Source: Marichromatium gracile (GTDB lineage Bacteria > Pseudomonadota > Gammaproteobacteria > Chromatiales > Chromatiaceae). Taken from it: a stretch of 64,000 nucleotides of DNA. Each line of letters begins with the position of its first letter. Position 1 is the first letter of the stretch. The stretch lies in NCBI RefSeq assembly GCF_004343155.1, contig NZ_SMDC01000002.1:62001-126000 (forward strand), given 5' to 3'. Of this stretch, positions 44,604 to 56,115 are shown in pieces. The notes beneath the pieces were generated by a model, which saw only the letters and a list, made by a program, of their open reading frames with translations, was not told the origin of the DNA and did not search any database. A program made the position numbers and the translations under genes.

Positions 44604-45971
44604 ATGACTGAGCGACTCACCCAGCCCCCAGCCCCCAAGACCCTGGTCGTCGGCCTCGGCAAGACCGGGCTGTCCTGCGCGCGCTACCTGCATGCCCAGG
44701 GCGTGCCGACGGCGGTGACCGACTCGCGCGCCCAGCCCCCCGGGCTCGATGCGCTGCGCGAGTCGCTGCCGGAGCTGGCGGTGTTCGTCGGCGGTTTCGA
44801 GCGCGAGGTGTTCGAGGCCGCCGAGCAGCTGGTGGTCAGCCCAGGGGTGGCGCTCGCCGAGCCGCTGATCGCCGCGGCGATCGCCCGCGGGGTCGAGGTG
44901 GTCGGCGACATCGAACTGTTCGCCCGCGCCGCGCGCGCGCCGATCTGCGCCATCACCGGCTCCAACGGCAAGAGCACGGTGACCTCGCTGGTCGGGCTGA
45001 TGGCGCGGCTGGCCGGGCGGCGCGCGGCGGCTGGCGGCAACCTCGGCGAGCCGGCGCTGGAGCTGCTCGATGCGCGCGCCGAGCTCTATGTGCTCGAACT
45101 CTCGAGCTTCCAGCTCGAGACCACCCACAGCCTTGGCGCCGAGGTCGCGGTGGTGCTCAACCTCTCGCCCGATCACATGGACCGCTACCCGGATCTCGCC
45201 GGCTATGCCGCGGCCAAGGCGCGGATCTACCGCGGCGCGCGGGTGGCGGTGGTCAACCGCGACGACCCCGAGGTGATGGCGATGGTCGCCGCCGAGCCGG
45301 CGCGCGCGCTGATCGGCTTCACCCTCGGCGAGCCCGGTGCGGACGACTACGGGGTACGCCGTCATCGCGGCGAGGACTGGATCTGTCGCGGCGACACGCC
45401 ACTGCTCGAGTGCGCGCGCCTCGCCCTGGCCGGACGCCACAACCTCGCCAACGCGCTCGCCGCGCTGGCGCTCGCCGAGGCCTGCGGGCTGCCGCGCGAG
45501 GCCTGCTGCAAGGCGCTGACCAACTTCCCCGGGCTGGCGCACCGCTGCGAACTGGTGCGCGAGCGTGACGGGGTGCGCTGGTACGACGATTCCAAGGGCA
45601 CCAACCCGGGCGCCACCGTGGCCGCGCTCGACGGGCTGGTCGGCGCGGGTGACCCCGCTCGGGTGGTGCTGATTGCCGGCGGCGACGGCAAGGGTGCGGA
45701 CTTCACGCCGCTGCGCCCGGCGGTGGCGCGCGCCGCGCGCGCGGCGGTGCTGCTCGGGCGCGACGCGCCGCTGATCGAGACGGTGCTCGCCGGCGTGGTG
45801 CCGGTGTGCCATGCCGCCGACATGGCCGAGGCGGTGCGACTGGCCGCCGAGCTGGCGCAGCCGGGGGATCGGGTGCTGCTCTCGCCGGCCTGTGCGAGCT
45901 TCGACATGTTCGAGGGCTATGCCCATCGTGGCCGGGTCTTCGCCGCGGCGGTGCGGGGGTTGTCGCAATGA
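44604..45971 (+). CDS. murD: UDP-MurNAc-L-Ala:D-Glu ligase
   Basis: MurD adds D-glutamate to UDP-MurNAc-L-Ala. The 455-residue protein has the N-terminal UDP-binding VVGLGKTGLSCARYL, the ATP loop [15 protein letters not shown] and WYDDSKGTNPGAT. It starts one base after the mraY stop and its own stop overlaps ftsW by four. Confidence 0.95.
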   Translation: MTERLTQPPAPKTLVVGLGKTGLSCARYLHAQGVPTAVTDSRAQPPGLDALRESLPELAVFVGGFEREVFEAAEQLVVSPGVALAEPLIAAAIARGVEVVGDIELFARAARAPICAITGSNGKSTVTSLVGLMARLAGRRAAAGGNLGEPALELLDARAELYVLELSSFQLETTHSLGAEVAVVLNLSPDHMDRYPDLAGYAAAKARIYRGARVAVVNRDDPEVMAMVAAEPARALIGFTLGEPGADDYGVRRHRGEDWICRGDTPLLECARLALAGRHNLANALAALALAEACGLPREACCKALTNFPGLAHRCELVRERDGVRWYDDSKGTNPGATVAALDGLVGAGDPARVVLIAGGDGKGADFTPLRPAVARAARAAVLLGRDAPLIETVLAGVVPVCHAADMAEAVRLAAELAQPGDRVLLSPACASFDMFEGYAHRGRVFAAAVRGLSQ

Positions 45972-47164
45972 GCGTCGCCGCCCGTCCAGTGCGCAACCCG
46001 CGTCGTCGCCGCGAGCGGCTGCCCGCATTCGACCACGCGTTGCTGATCTGCGTGCTCGCGCTGCTCGGCTTCGGTCTGGTGATGGTCGCCTCGGCGTCGA
46101 TGTCGATCGCCGAGAGCTGCTGCGGCACGCCCTTCTATTACGTGATCCGTCACACCATCGCGCTCGTGCTCGGGCTGATCGGCGGGGTCGCCGCCTATCG
46201 CCTGCCGCTGCTGTGGTGGGAGCGCTACGGGGTCTGGCTGTTCCTGTTCGGCATGGCCTCGCTGATGTTGGTCCTGTTGCCGGGGATCGGCTACTCGGTC
46301 AATGGTGCGACGCGCTGGATCCCGCTCGGTCCCTTCAATCTCCAGCCCTCCGAGTTCATGAAACTGTTCGCGGTGGTCTATGTCGCCGGCTATCTGGTGC
46401 GTCACGCCGATGCCGTGGCCAACCGGATCTCGGGCTTCATCCATCCGATGATCCTGGTCGGGGTGGCCGGCGCGATGATCCTGATGCAGCCCGACTTCGG
46501 CACCACCGCGGTGATGCTCGCCACGGTGATGGGGATGCTCTTCCTCGGCGGGGTGAGCGTGCTGCCCTTCGTGCTGCTGATCGCGGTGGTCGGTGCCGGG
46601 CTGATCACCCTGGTGCTCGTCTCCCCCTATCGGATGCAGCGCGTCACCTCCTTCCTCGATCCTTTCGATGACCCCTTCAACAGCGGCTACCAGCTCAGCC
46701 AGGCGTTGATCGCCTTCGGTCGCGGCGAGTGGCTGGGGGTCGGCCTCGGCAACGGCATCCAGAAGCAGTTCTTCCTGCCCGAGGCGCACACCGACTTCCT
46801 CGCCTCGGTGATCGGCGAGGAGTTCGGTCTGCTCGGCACCCTGCTGCTGGTGGCCGCCTTTGCCTTCGTCACCTGGCGCGCCTTCGCCATCGGCGCCCGC
46901 GCCCAGGCGCTGGGCAAGGCCTTTGCCGCTCATGCCGCGCAGGGCATCGGGTTGTGGATCGGGATGCAGGCATTCGTCAACATCGGGGTCAATGTGGGGC
47001 TGCTCCCGACCAAGGGGCTGACCCTGCCGTTTCTCAGTTACGGCAGCAACAGCCTGATCGTCGCCTGTATGGCGGTGGGGCTGCTGCTGCGCATCGATGC
47101 CACGGTGCGTCAGACGCAGTCCGAGGCGGGACCAAGACGGGGGTTGAAATGGGTCCGTGCATAG
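45968..47164 (+). CDS. ftsW: Septal peptidoglycan glycosyltransferase FtsW
   Basis: FtsW is the SEDS-family polymerase that extends septal glycan strands with FtsI. The 398-residue, ten-helix protein has NGATRWIPLGPFNLQPSEF, the catalytic Asp region LMQPDFGTTAV, and the C-terminal TKGLTLPFLSYGSNSL. It overlaps murD by four bases and murG by 16. Confidence 0.95.
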   Translation: MSVAARPVRNPRRRRERLPAFDHALLICVLALLGFGLVMVASASMSIAESCCGTPFYYVIRHTIALVLGLIGGVAAYRLPLLWWERYGVWLFLFGMASLMLVLLPGIGYSVNGATRWIPLGPFNLQPSEFMKLFAVVYVAGYLVRHADAVANRISGFIHPMILVGVAGAMILMQPDFGTTAVMLATVMGMLFLGGVSVLPFVLLIAVVGAGLITLVLVSPYRMQRVTSFLDPFDDPFNSGYQLSQALIAFGRGEWLGVGLGNGIQKQFFLPEAHTDFLASVIGEEFGLLGTLLLVAAFAFVTWRAFAIGARAQALGKAFAAHAAQGIGLWIGMQAFVNIGVNVGLLPTKGLTLPFLSYGSNSLIVACMAVGLLLRIDATVRQTQSEAGPRRGLKWVRA

Positions 47165-48225
47165 GCGTCATGGCCGGCGGTACCGGTGGGCACGTGTTTC
47201 CCGCGCTGGCGGTGGCCGAGCGGCTGCGCGCCGAGGGCGCGCGGGTGTTCTGGATCGGTACCCGGCGCGGCATGGAGTCGCGGCTGGTGCCCGAGCACGG
47301 CTTCGAGATCGAGTGGCTCGGCATCGAGGGGGTGCGTGGCAAGGGCTGGCGCTCCCGCGTGCTCGCCCCCTGGCGGCTGGCGCGCGCCTCGTGGCAGGCC
47401 GCACGCATCCTGCGCCGGCGGCGCCCGGCGCTGGTGCTCGGCATGGGCGGCTTCGTCTCGGGTCCCGGCGGGGTGATGGCGCGCGTGCTCGGCATCCCGT
47501 TGGTGGTACAGGAGCAGAACCGGGTGCCGGGGCTGACCAACCAGTGGTTGTCGCGGATCGCGCGCCGGGTCTTCGAGGGCTTCCCGGGGAGCTTCGCCCC
47601 CGGTCGCGCCGAGGTCAGTGGCAATCCGGTGCGCGCCGAGATCGCCGCGCTGCCGACCCCGGCCGCGCGCTGGCGCGAGCGTGACGGCGCGGCGCGGCTG
47701 CTGGTGCTCGGCGGTTCGCTCGGGGCGCTCGCGCTCAATCGCACGCTGGCCCCGGCGCTCGCCCGGCTCGCCCCCGAGATGCGTCCGCTGGTCCGCCATC
47801 AGGCCGGCACGCGCACCCTGGAGGAGGCGCGCGCGGCCTATCGCGAGGCCGGTGTCGAGGCCGAGGTGGTGCCCTTCATCGACGACATGGCCGCGGCCTA
47901 TGCCTGGGCCGACCTGGTGGTCTGTCGCGCCGGCGCGCTGACCGTCTCGGAGCTCGCCGCCGCCGGCGTGGGCGCGGTGCTGGTGCCCTATCCGCACGCC
48001 GTCGACGACCACCAGCGGGCCAATGCCGGTTATCTGGTCGAGGCCGGCGCGGCGCGGCTGCTGCCGCAGACCGAGCTCACCGCTGAACGCCTCGGCGAGC
48101 TGCTCGCCGAGCTGCTCGGTGATCGCGCCGCGCTGCTGGCGATGGCCGAGGCCGCGCGCGGGCGCGCCCGACCGGAGGCGGCGGCGCGGATCGCCGCCCG
48201 GTGTCTCGAGGAGATCGGTCGATGA
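47149..48225 (+). CDS. murG: UDP-GlcNAc:lipid I GlcNAc transferase
   Basis: MurG turns lipid I into lipid II on the inner membrane face. The 358-residue GT-B enzyme has the N-terminal [17 protein letters not shown] loop, [25 protein letters not shown] and the C-terminal [20 protein letters not shown] 47149 is chosen as the start, with an AGACGGGGGTT site upstream; ATG 47170 is an alternative. Its stop overlaps murC by four bases. Confidence 0.96.
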   Translation: MGPCIGVMAGGTGGHVFPALAVAERLRAEGARVFWIGTRRGMESRLVPEHGFEIEWLGIEGVRGKGWRSRVLAPWRLARASWQAARILRRRRPALVLGMGGFVSGPGGVMARVLGIPLVVQEQNRVPGLTNQWLSRIARRVFEGFPGSFAPGRAEVSGNPVRAEIAALPTPAARWRERDGAARLLVLGGSLGALALNRTLAPALARLAPEMRPLVRHQAGTRTLEEARAAYREAGVEAEVVPFIDDMAAAYAWADLVVCRAGALTVSELAAAGVGAVLVPYPHAVDDHQRANAGYLVEAGAARLLPQTELTAERLGELLAELLGDRAALLAMAEAARGRARPEAAARIAARCLEEIGR

Positions 48226-49649
48226 ACGCACATCTGCAACATACCGCCGCTAACATGGGGCGGGTCCGGCGTCTGCACTTCATCGGTATCGGTGGGGCGG
48301 GGATGAGCGGGATCGCCGAGCTGATGGCCAACCTCGGCTACGAGGTCAGCGGCTCGGACCTGCGCGAGAGCGAGGTCACCCGCCGGCTCGCCGGGCTCGG
48401 CGTCGAGATCCATGTCGGCCATCGCGCCGAGCAGGTCGTCGACGTCGACGCGGTGGTGGTCTCGACGGCGATCGATGAGGACAACCCCGAGATCCGCGCC
48501 GCCCGTGCCGCGCGCATCCCGATCGTGCGCCGTGCCGAGATGCTCGCCGAGCTGATGCGCTTCTACTACGGCGTGGCGGTGGCCGGGACCCACGGCAAGA
48601 CCACCACCACCAGTCTGGTGGCGAGCATCCTCGCCGAGGGCGGGCTCGACCCGACCTTCGTCATCGGCGGGCGGCTCAACAGCGCCGGGGCCAACGCCAA
48701 GCTCGGCACCACCAAGTATCTGGTGGCCGAGGCCGACGAGAGTGACGCATCCTTCCTGTATCTGCAGCCGATGGTGTCGATCGTCACCAATATCGACGCC
48801 GATCACATGCACACCTACGGTAACGACTTCTCGCGGCTGCGCAGCACCTTCGTCGAGTTCCTCCATCACCTGCCCTTCTACGGGTTGGCGGTGCTCTGTA
48901 TCGACGACCCGGTGGTACGCGAGCTGGTCTCGACCATCCCCCGGCCGGTGCGGACCTATGGCACCCACCCCGAGGCCGATGTGCGCGCCAGCGCGCTGCG
49001 CCAGTGCGGCATGCGCACCAGTTTCCGCGTCGAGAGCGACGCGCTCGACGGACCGCTCGAGCTGACCCTCAACCTGCCGGGCAGACACAATGTGCTCAAC
49101 GCCCTGGCGGCGATCACCGTGGCGCTCGAGCTCGGCGTCGAGGAGCCGGCGATCGCGCGCGCGCTGTCACGCTTCGAGGGGGTGGGGCGGCGCTTCGTCT
49201 CCCACGAGCTGCGCGACGCCTGGGGGCGCGACCTGCTGGTGGTCGACGACTATGGCCATCACCCGCGCGAACTCGCCGCGACCCTGGAGGCGGCGCGTGC
49301 GGGCTGGCCGGGGCGGCGGCTGGTGCTGGTGTTCCAGCCGCATCGCTATTCACGGACCCAGGAGCAGTTCGATGATTTCGTTGCGGTGCTCTCGGGGGTC
49401 GATGCCCTGGTGCTCTGCGAGGTCTATCCGGCCGGCGAGCAGCCGATCCCCGGTGCCGACGGGCGTGCACTGAGCCGCGCCATCCGTACCCGGGGCGAGT
49501 GCGATCCGGTGTTCGTCGAGGGCCCCGAGGCCGTGCCCGAGCTGCTGCCCAACCTGCTCGAGGACGGCGATATCGTGCTGGTGGCCGGGGCCGGCGACAT
49601 CGGTCGGCTGGCCGCGCGACTGCCGCAGCTGCTGGAGCAGGGCCGATGA
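48222..49649 (+). CDS. murC: UDP-MurNAc:L-alanine ligase
   Basis: MurC adds L-alanine to UDP-MurNAc, the first peptide step. The 475-residue protein has [17 protein letters not shown] at the N-terminus, the ATP loop [26 protein letters not shown] and [10 protein letters not shown]. The start ATG 48222 overlaps the murG stop (ATGA), and GAGGAGATCGG precedes it. Its stop overlaps murB by four. Confidence 0.96.
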   Translation: MNAHLQHTAANMGRVRRLHFIGIGGAGMSGIAELMANLGYEVSGSDLRESEVTRRLAGLGVEIHVGHRAEQVVDVDAVVVSTAIDEDNPEIRAARAARIPIVRRAEMLAELMRFYYGVAVAGTHGKTTTTSLVASILAEGGLDPTFVIGGRLNSAGANAKLGTTKYLVAEADESDASFLYLQPMVSIVTNIDADHMHTYGNDFSRLRSTFVEFLHHLPFYGLAVLCIDDPVVRELVSTIPRPVRTYGTHPEADVRASALRQCGMRTSFRVESDALDGPLELTLNLPGRHNVLNALAAITVALELGVEEPAIARALSRFEGVGRRFVSHELRDAWGRDLLVVDDYGHHPRELAATLEAARAGWPGRRLVLVFQPHRYSRTQEQFDDFVAVLSGVDALVLCEVYPAGEQPIPGADGRALSRAIRTRGECDPVFVEGPEAVPELLPNLLEDGDIVLVAGAGDIGRLAARLPQLLEQGR

Positions 49650-50542
49650 GCGAGACGACGACACCCTGGCGCGGCACCCTGCTCGAACACGAGCCGCTGG
49701 CCCGCTACACCAGCTGGCGGGTCGGCGGTCCGGCGCGAAGGCTCTACCGTCCCGCCGATCTCGACGACCTCGCCGTCTTCCTCGCCGCGCTCGACCCCGA
49801 CGAGCCGCTGCTGTGGCTGGGGCTGGGGAGCAACGTGTTGATCGACGATGCCGGGTTCCCCGGCACCGTGATCCACACCCTGGGCTGTCTCGACGGGCTC
49901 GAGCGTCACGGCGAGCACGGCCTGCGGGTCGGCGCCGGGGTCGCCTGCGCCAAGCTCGCCCGCGTTGCCGCGCGCGCCGACCTGGTCGGGATCGAGTTCC
50001 TCGCCGGTATCCCCGGCACCCTCGGCGGCGCCCTGACGATGAACGCCGGGGCCTGGGGCGGCGAGACCTGGCCGTGGGTGGCGCGCGTGCGCACCATCGA
50101 TCGCCGGGGGCGGGTCCGCGAGCGCCCGGCGAGCGACTTCACCCCGGGCTATCGCGAGGTGCGCGGGCCGGCGGGCGAGTGGTTCGTCGGCGCCGATCTG
50201 GCGCTCGAACCCGGCGACGGCGCCGCGGCGATGGCGCGGATTCGCGCCCTGCTCGATCGTCGCGCCGCCACCCAGCCGATCGGTCAGCCGAGCTGCGGCT
50301 CGGTGTTCCGCAATCCGCCGGGGGACCATGCCGCGCGACTGATCGAGGCCAACGGGCTCAAGGGGCGACGACTCGGCGGGGCCCAGGTCTCGGAGCGTCA
50401 CGCCAACTTCATCATCAACACGGGCGATGCCACCGCCCGGGACATCGCCGAGCTGATCGCGCTGGTGCAGACCACGGTCGAACGCGCCAGCGGGGTCCGG
50501 CTGATGCCCGAGGTGCGGCGGGTCGTCGGGGGGGAGTCATGA
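49646..50542 (+). CDS. murB: UDP-N-acetylenolpyruvoylglucosamine reductase
   Basis: MurB reduces the enolpyruvyl group to form UDP-MurNAc, using FAD and NADPH. The 298-residue length and motifs are typical: [10 protein letters not shown], the FAD-binding [33 protein letters not shown], and [20 protein letters not shown] with the catalytic Ser. It overlaps murC and ddlB by four bases each. Confidence 0.95.
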   Translation: MSETTTPWRGTLLEHEPLARYTSWRVGGPARRLYRPADLDDLAVFLAALDPDEPLLWLGLGSNVLIDDAGFPGTVIHTLGCLDGLERHGEHGLRVGAGVACAKLARVAARADLVGIEFLAGIPGTLGGALTMNAGAWGGETWPWVARVRTIDRRGRVRERPASDFTPGYREVRGPAGEWFVGADLALEPGDGAAAMARIRALLDRRAATQPIGQPSCGSVFRNPPGDHAARLIEANGLKGRRLGGAQVSERHANFIINTGDATARDIAELIALVQTTVERASGVRLMPEVRRVVGGES

Positions 50543-51474
50543 CCAGGCATCGGGTTCAGGACGCGGCCGAGTTCGGCCGGGTCGCGGTGTTGCTCGGTGG
50601 CGAGGCGGCCGAGCGCGAGATCTCGCTGAGGAGCGGGCGTGCGGTGCTCGAGGCGCTGCGCCGTCAGGGCGTCGACGCCGAGCCGCTCGACCCCGGCGCC
50701 GACGTGCTCGAGCGCTTGCGGGTCGGGGGCTTCGCGCGCGCCTTCGTGGTGCTCCACGGACGTGGCGGCGAGGACGGCCAGATCCAGGGCGCGCTCGAGC
50801 GCATCGGCATGCCCTACACCGGCTCCGGGGTGCTCGGTTCGGCGCTGGGCATGGACAAGCATCGCTGCAAGCTGCTGTGGTCGGGGGGCGGTCTGCCCAC
50901 CGCAGACGCCGTGCTGCTGCGCGACGAGGACGACCTGCCGGCGGCCGCGGCGCTCGGTTTCCCGTTGATGGTCAAGCCGGTGCACGAGGGTTCGAGCATC
51001 GGCATGGCCAAGGTCGAGGACGTCGCCGGGCTCGCCGCCGCCTGGCGTGCGGCGAGTGCCTTCGACGCCCTGGTGCTCGCCGAGCGCTGGATCGCCGGGG
51101 CGGAGTACACCTGTGCCATCCTCGGCGAGGAGGCGCTGCCGCTGATCCGGCTGGAGACGCCCAACGTCTTCTACGACTACGAGGCCAAGTACAGCGCCGA
51201 CACCACCCGCTATTTCTGCCCCTGCGGACTGGAGCCGGCGCGCGAGCACGCGCTGCAGTCGCTCGCGCTCGACGCCTTCGAACAGGCCGGGGCGAGCGGT
51301 TGGGGGCGGGTCGACCTGATGCTCGACGCCGCAGGAGACCCCTTCCTGCTGGAGATCAATACGGTGCCGGGGATGACCGATCACAGCCTGGTGCCGATGG
51401 CGGCGCGGGCGGCGGGGATGGACTTCGATCGGCTGGTGTGGCGCATCCTGGAGACGAGTTTCGACCGTGGCTGA
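50539..51474 (+). CDS. ddlB: D-alanine--D-alanine ligase
   Basis: Ddl makes the D-Ala-D-Ala dipeptide used by MurF. The 311-residue ATP-grasp enzyme has [32 protein letters not shown], a [15 protein letters not shown] loop, and [21 protein letters not shown] with metal-binding Glu and Asn. ATG 50539 overlaps the murB stop, and it ends eight bases inside ftsQ. Confidence 0.95.
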   Translation: MTRHRVQDAAEFGRVAVLLGGEAAEREISLRSGRAVLEALRRQGVDAEPLDPGADVLERLRVGGFARAFVVLHGRGGEDGQIQGALERIGMPYTGSGVLGSALGMDKHRCKLLWSGGGLPTADAVLLRDEDDLPAAAALGFPLMVKPVHEGSSIGMAKVEDVAGLAAAWRAASAFDALVLAERWIAGAEYTCAILGEEALPLIRLETPNVFYDYEAKYSADTTRYFCPCGLEPAREHALQSLALDAFEQAGASGWGRVDLMLDAAGDPFLLEINTVPGMTDHSLVPMAARAAGMDFDRLVWRILETSFDRG

Positions 51475-52267
51475 ACGACGCCGTCGCGGGGCTACCAGGA
51501 AGCGTCCGCTGTCGCAGCGGCTGGGGCGCTCGCGCTGGCGCACGCTGCTCGGGGTGTTGTTGCTGCTGGCGATGCCGGTCGGCGGCTGGCTGTTCCTGCG
51601 CTGGGAGCCCTTTCTGCTGCCGGTGCGGGTGGTCGAGGTCGAGGGCGAGCTGCACCATCACTCCTCGGCGCTGCTCAGCCAGACCCTGACCGAGCGGCTC
51701 GACGGCGGCATCCTGACCGCCAACCTGGTCGAGCTCAAGCGCGCGGCCGAGTCGCTGGCCTGGGTCGGTCACGCCAGTCTGCGTCGGGTGTGGCCCGATC
51801 GGTTGCTGGTGCTGGTCGAGGAGCATCGACCGATCGCGCGCTGGAACGACGACGGTCTGGTGACCGCCGAGGGGGTGGTGTTCCGGCCGCGTGCCGCGAC
51901 CCTGCCGGCGGGGTTGCCGGTGCTCGTGGGTGAGGAGGCGCGTGCCGCCGAGCTGGCGAGTCGCTATCAGGATTGGCGCGACCGGCTGATGCTGGTCGGT
52001 CATCTGATCCAGACCCTGGCGGTCGATCCGCGCGGCGACTGGCGCGTCGAGCTGGTCATGGGCACCGAGCTGCGGCTCGGTTCCGAGCAGGTCGAGGAGC
52101 GGCTCGCCCGTTTCATCGCCAACGCCCCGCAGCTCGAGGCGGTTGGACAACTGTTGGTCGTGGATCTGCGCTACAGCAACGGGTTCGCCGTGCGCTGGGC
52201 GGACGAGAGACAGGCGCAGGTCCGCGCGAACTCGGGTCGCCCGGAGTGGCCCGACAATCGAGGATAG
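51467..52267 (+). CDS. ftsQ: Cell division protein FtsQ
   Basis: The 266-residue bitopic protein has a basic cytoplasmic N-terminus, one membrane helix (about 27-45) and a periplasmic POTRA domain (about 52-125, [15 protein letters not shown]). The FtsQ domain with [15 protein letters not shown] and [12 protein letters not shown] follows. It assembles with FtsL and FtsB at the septum. The GTG start lies within ddlB, and ftsA begins 6 bases after its stop. Confidence 0.94.
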   Translation: MAERRRRGATRKRPLSQRLGRSRWRTLLGVLLLLAMPVGGWLFLRWEPFLLPVRVVEVEGELHHHSSALLSQTLTERLDGGILTANLVELKRAAESLAWVGHASLRRVWPDRLLVLVEEHRPIARWNDDGLVTAEGVVFRPRAATLPAGLPVLVGEEARAAELASRYQDWRDRLMLVGHLIQTLAVDPRGDWRVELVMGTELRLGSEQVEERLARFIANAPQLEAVGQLLVVDLRYSNGFAVRWADERQAQVRANSGRPEWPDNRG

Positions 52268-52273
52268 AACCGG

Positions 52274-53509
52274 ATGTCGCGACGTAACGACAAGAATCTT
52301 TTGGTGGGCCTGGACATCGGGACCTCCAAGGTCGCCGCCCTGATCGGCGAGCTCAAGGATGATGACCAGATCGAGATCATCGGTATCGGCGCCCATCCCT
52401 CGCGCGGACTCAAGCGCGGGGTGGTGGTCGATATCGAGTCGACGGTGCAGTCGATCCAGCGTGCGGTGGAGGAGGCCGAGCTGATGGCCGGCTGCGAGAT
52501 CCACTCGGTGCACGCCGGGATCGCCGGCAGCCATGTGCGCAGCTTCAACTCCGACGGTGTCGCCAAGGTCAACGAGGGCGAGGTCACCCAGGCCGATGTC
52601 GATCAGGTGATCGACTCGGCGCGCGCGGTGGCGATCCCGGCCGATCAGAAGACCCTGCACATCCTGCCGCAGGAGTTCATCATCGACGAGCAGGGCGGGG
52701 TGCGCGAGCCGATCGGCATGTGCGGGGTGCGGCTCGAGGCCAAGGTGCATATCGTCACCGGCGCGGCGAGCGCGGCGCAGAATCTCACCCGATGCATCCG
52801 CCGCTGCGGACTCGATGTCGACGATCTGGTGCTCTCGCAGCTGAGCTCGAGCTACTCGGTGCTCGGCGAGGACGAGAAGGAGCTCGGCGTCTGTCTGGTC
52901 GACATCGGTGCCGGCACGACCGATATGGCGGTGTTCACCAATGGCGCCATCCGTCACACCTCGGTGATCCCGATCGCCGGCGACCAGGTCACCAACGACA
53001 TCGCCGTGGCGCTGCGCACGCCCACCCAGTACGCCGAGCAGATCAAGGTCGAGCATGCCTGCGCGCTTGCCCAGCTCGCCACCGACAGCGAGGCGATCGA
53101 GGTGCCGAGCATCGGCGATCGGCCGCCGCGCCGGCTCTCGCGGCAGATGCTCGCCGAGGTCGCCGAGCCGCGTTACGAGGAGCTGCTGACCCTGCTGAAG
53201 AACGAGCTGCGGCGCAGCGGGCTGGAAGAGGTGGTCGCCGGCGGTGTGGTGCTCACCGGCGGCGGGGCCAAGATGGAGGGACTGGTCGAGCTGGCCGAGT
53301 CGGTGTTCGACATGCCGGTGCGTCTCGGTGTGCCGCAGCACGTCGTCGGCATGCCCGAGGTGGTCGACAACCCGGCCTATGCGACCGGGGTGGGGCTGCT
53401 GATGTATGCGCGCCAGCACCGCTTCGCCCGTGCCCCCGAGATGGCCGAGGGGCCGGGGTTGCAGGGGATGTGGTCGCGCATGCGCGGCTGGTTCCAGGGC
53501 ACGTTCTAG
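52274..53509 (+). CDS. ftsA: Cell division protein FtsA
   Basis: FtsA is the actin-like protein that tethers FtsZ to the membrane. The 411-residue protein has the phosphate-1 motif VGLDIGTSKVAALIGE, phosphate-2 VDIGAGTTDMAVFT and the adenosine motif GVVLTGGGAKMEGLVEL. A C-terminal amphipathic helix (WSRMRGWFQGTF) serves as the membrane-targeting sequence. It is the last gene before a 211-base gap to ftsZ. Confidence 0.96.
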   Translation: MSRRNDKNLLVGLDIGTSKVAALIGELKDDDQIEIIGIGAHPSRGLKRGVVVDIESTVQSIQRAVEEAELMAGCEIHSVHAGIAGSHVRSFNSDGVAKVNEGEVTQADVDQVIDSARAVAIPADQKTLHILPQEFIIDEQGGVREPIGMCGVRLEAKVHIVTGAASAAQNLTRCIRRCGLDVDDLVLSQLSSSYSVLGEDEKELGVCLVDIGAGTTDMAVFTNGAIRHTSVIPIAGDQVTNDIAVALRTPTQYAEQIKVEHACALAQLATDSEAIEVPSIGDRPPRRLSRQMLAEVAEPRYEELLTLLKNELRRSGLEEVVAGGVVLTGGGAKMEGLVELAESVFDMPVRLGVPQHVVGMPEVVDNPAYATGVGLLMYARQHRFARAPEMAEGPGLQGMWSRMRGWFQGTF

Positions 53510-53720
53510 AGGGACGATGCCGCCGCTTCGGTCGCTCCGGGGCGGTGGTGTCGGCAGGGCGGTGTCGCGAGCGGCACCGTAGTCGGGATGGACCGCGGCC
53601 TGCGGTCTCAGGGCCCGGTGTCCGGAGGACGCCGGGGATGTCGGGGGGCGGTGTCGCCTGGAGCGCGACACCGACGAGGTTTCAGGTTTTTGCGCACTGC
53701 AACAAGAGAGGAGATTTCAC
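53510..53720. promoter_or_regulatory. ftsA-ftsZ intergenic region
   Basis: This is the largest gap inside the dcw cluster up to ftsZ. It is GC-rich until about 53670, then holds GTTTTTGCGCAC and a strong GAGAGGAGA ribosome-binding site before ftsZ. A separate ftsZ promoter is likely, but I could not define its boxes. Confidence 0.45.
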
Positions 53721-54887
53721 ATGTTCGAACTGATGGACACCCATAGCCAGAACGCGGTCATCAAGGTCATCGGCGTCGGCGGTGGCGGCGGCAACGCGGT
53801 CAACCACATGGTCGCCTCGACCATCGAGGGGGTCGACTTCATCTGCGCCAACACCGACGCCCAGGCGCTGAAGAATTCCAACGTCAAGACCATCCTGCAG
53901 CTCGGCGCGGGCATCACCAAGGGGCTGGGTGCGGGCGCCGACCCCGAGGTCGGGCGCAACGCCGCGATGGAGGACCGTGATCGCATCCAGGACGCGCTCG
54001 AGGGCGCCGACATGGTCTTCATCACCGCCGGCATGGGCGGCGGTACCGGTACCGGCGCCGCGCCGGTGGTCGCCCAGGTGGCCAAGGAGCTGGGCATCCT
54101 CACCGTCGCCGTGGTCACCAAGCCCTTCCCCTTCGAGGGCGGCAAGCGCAGTCGCGTGGCCGAGGCGGGCATCGCCGAGCTGGCGACCAATGTCGATTCG
54201 CTGATCACCATCCCCAACGAGAAGCTGCTGGCGGTGCTCGGTAAGGAGATGAGCCTGCTCGATGCCTTCCGTGCAGCCAACGACGTGCTGTTCAACGCCA
54301 CCCAGGGCATCGCCGAGCTGATCACCCGTCCGGGGCTGATCAACGTCGACTTCGCCGACGTCAAGACGGTGATGTCGGAGATGGGCGTGGCGATGATGGG
54401 CACCGGCGCGGCCCAGGGCGAGAACCGCGCCCGCGAGGCGGCCGAGGCGGCGATCCGCAGCCCGCTGCTGGAGGACATCGATCTCGCCGGCGCTCGCGGC
54501 ATCCTGGTCAACATCACCGCCGGGATGAGCCTCACCATCGGCGAGTTCGACGAGGTCGGCAGCACGGTGCGCGAGTTCGCCGACGATGACGCCACCGTGG
54601 TGGTCGGGACCGTGGTCGACCCCGAGCTCGAGGACGAGCTGCGGGTGACCGTGGTCGCTACCGGACTCGGCGGCAATCGCGCCAAGGCCCGCCGCCCCGG
54701 GCTGCAGGAGCCGGCGATGCGTCTGGTCAGCGGTGACGGCGGTGAGGGTGCGCCCGACTATCGCGAGCTCGATCGCCGTCCGGCGGTTGCGCGCAAGGCG
54801 GGTGCCCAGGCGGCCTCGGAGTCGGTCGGGGAGAGCGACCTGGACTATCTCGACATCCCCGCGTTCCTGCGTCGTCAGGCCGACTGA
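53721..54887 (+). CDS. ftsZ: Cell division protein FtsZ
   Basis: FtsZ is the tubulin-like GTPase that forms the Z ring. The 388-residue protein has [13 protein letters not shown], the GTP-binding tubulin motif GGGTGTG (residues 106-112) and the T7-loop residues in [11 protein letters not shown]. The C-terminal anchor peptide [12 protein letters not shown] binds FtsA and ZipA. The variable linker before it (about 320-370) is Ala/Arg-rich. A strong GAGAGGAGA site precedes the ATG. Confidence 0.97.
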   Translation: MFELMDTHSQNAVIKVIGVGGGGGNAVNHMVASTIEGVDFICANTDAQALKNSNVKTILQLGAGITKGLGAGADPEVGRNAAMEDRDRIQDALEGADMVFITAGMGGGTGTGAAPVVAQVAKELGILTVAVVTKPFPFEGGKRSRVAEAGIAELATNVDSLITIPNEKLLAVLGKEMSLLDAFRAANDVLFNATQGIAELITRPGLINVDFADVKTVMSEMGVAMMGTGAAQGENRAREAAEAAIRSPLLEDIDLAGARGILVNITAGMSLTIGEFDEVGSTVREFADDDATVVVGTVVDPELEDELRVTVVATGLGGNRAKARRPGLQEPAMRLVSGDGGEGAPDYRELDRRPAVARKAGAQAASESVGESDLDYLDIPAFLRRQAD

Positions 54888-54955
54888 TCAGGGGTTTCCC
54901 TGTATCTGAAAGGCGTTTTAAAACAGGGGGGGTCGTGTCTTGTCGCGTGCGAAAC

Positions 54956-54984
54956 TTGATAAATCTTCGGGAAAACCCTAAGCT
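54956..54984 (+). promoter_or_regulatory. Candidate promoter of lpxC
   Basis: TTGATA (54956-54961) and TAAGCT (54979-54984) are 17 bases apart in an AT-richer patch within the 253-base ftsZ-lpxC gap. The -10 match is weak. It would give a leader of about 150 bases before lpxC. Confidence 0.5.
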
Positions 54985-55140
54985 ATCCGAAACCGCACCC
55001 GTCGTGATGACGCGCGTGCACATGAATCGAGCACAGGACGAACGGCGCGGGATCGGTTGAACCGGTCCCGCGCGGTACTCGAACGGCAACCGGCAGGGAT
55101 CGCCGTCGGCCGCCGTGGATAGCGAGGGGTAACCCGGGCG

Positions 55141-56052
55141 ATGATCAAGCAACGCACCTTGAAGACCGTGATCCAGACCACCGGCGTGGGACTCCACACC
55201 GGTGAGAAGGTCGCGCTCACCCTGCGTCCGGCCGCCCCGGATACCGGTATCGTGTTCCGGCGGGTGGATCTCGACACCCCGGTCGAGATCCAGGCCACGC
55301 CCTTCAATGTCGGCGACACCCGGCTCTCCACCACCCTGGTGCGCGGCGACGTGCGGGTCTCCACCGTCGAGCATCTGCTCGCCGCCTTCGCCGGCTTCGG
55401 CATCGACAACGCCTATGTCGACCTCGGTGCCGCCGAGGTACCGATCATGGACGGCAGCGCCGCGCCCTTCGTCTTCCTCATCCAGTCGGCCGGTGTCGAG
55501 GAGCAGCCCAGGGCCAAGCGCTTCATCCGCATCAAGCGCCCGGTCGAGGTGCGTGACGGTGACAAGTTCGCCCGCTTCACGCCTTATCACGGCTTCCGGG
55601 TCGATTTCTCCATCGATTTCGATCATCCGGCCTTCCACGCCCGGGTCAATCGCGCCAGTATCGACCTCTCGACCCACTCCTTCGTGCGCGAGGTCAGCCG
55701 CGCCCGGACCTTCGGTTTCCTCAAGGAGATCGAGGCGCTGCGTCAGCAGAATCTCGCCCTCGGCGGCAGTCTCGACAACGCCGTGGTGGTCGACGAGTAC
55801 CGGGTGCTCAACGAGGAAGGCCTGCGCTACGACGACGAGTTCGTGCGTCACAAGATGCTCGACGCCATCGGTGACCTGTACCTGCTCGGCCACTCGCTGG
55901 TCGGCGCCTTCTGCGGTCACAAGTCCGGACACGCACTCAACAACATGCTGGTCCGCGCCCTGGTTGCCGACACCGCCGCCTGGGAGGAGGTCAGCTTCGA
56001 GGACGGTGAGTGCGCTCCCATCGGTTATGGTCAGCCGGTGGCCGCGATCTGA
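55141..56052 (+). CDS. lpxC: UDP-3-O-acyl-GlcNAc deacetylase
   Basis: LpxC performs the committed step of lipid A synthesis. The 303-residue zinc hydrolase begins [19 protein letters not shown] and has zinc-ligand regions [10 protein letters not shown] (His78) and [11 protein letters not shown]. The catalytic His follows in [11 protein letters not shown]. It closes the dcw cluster, as in Escherichia coli. A strong terminator lies 64 bases after its stop. Confidence 0.96.
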   Translation: MIKQRTLKTVIQTTGVGLHTGEKVALTLRPAAPDTGIVFRRVDLDTPVEIQATPFNVGDTRLSTTLVRGDVRVSTVEHLLAAFAGFGIDNAYVDLGAAEVPIMDGSAAPFVFLIQSAGVEEQPRAKRFIRIKRPVEVRDGDKFARFTPYHGFRVDFSIDFDHPAFHARVNRASIDLSTHSFVREVSRARTFGFLKEIEALRQQNLALGGSLDNAVVVDEYRVLNEEGLRYDDEFVRHKMLDAIGDLYLLGHSLVGAFCGHKSGHALNNMLVRALVADTAAWEEVSFEDGECAPIGYGQPVAAI

Positions 56053-56115
56053 GTCGCCGGGTCGGGGCGGGGCGACGATGATGACCGTGCCCCGCCCAAG
56101 CCAATCCACTGCAGC

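Noticed and set aside
54889-54902. Possible terminator after ftsZ (CAGGG/CCCTG hairpin)
   Set aside because: The stem is only 5 bp and no T-run follows closely, so it is unlikely to stop transcription.
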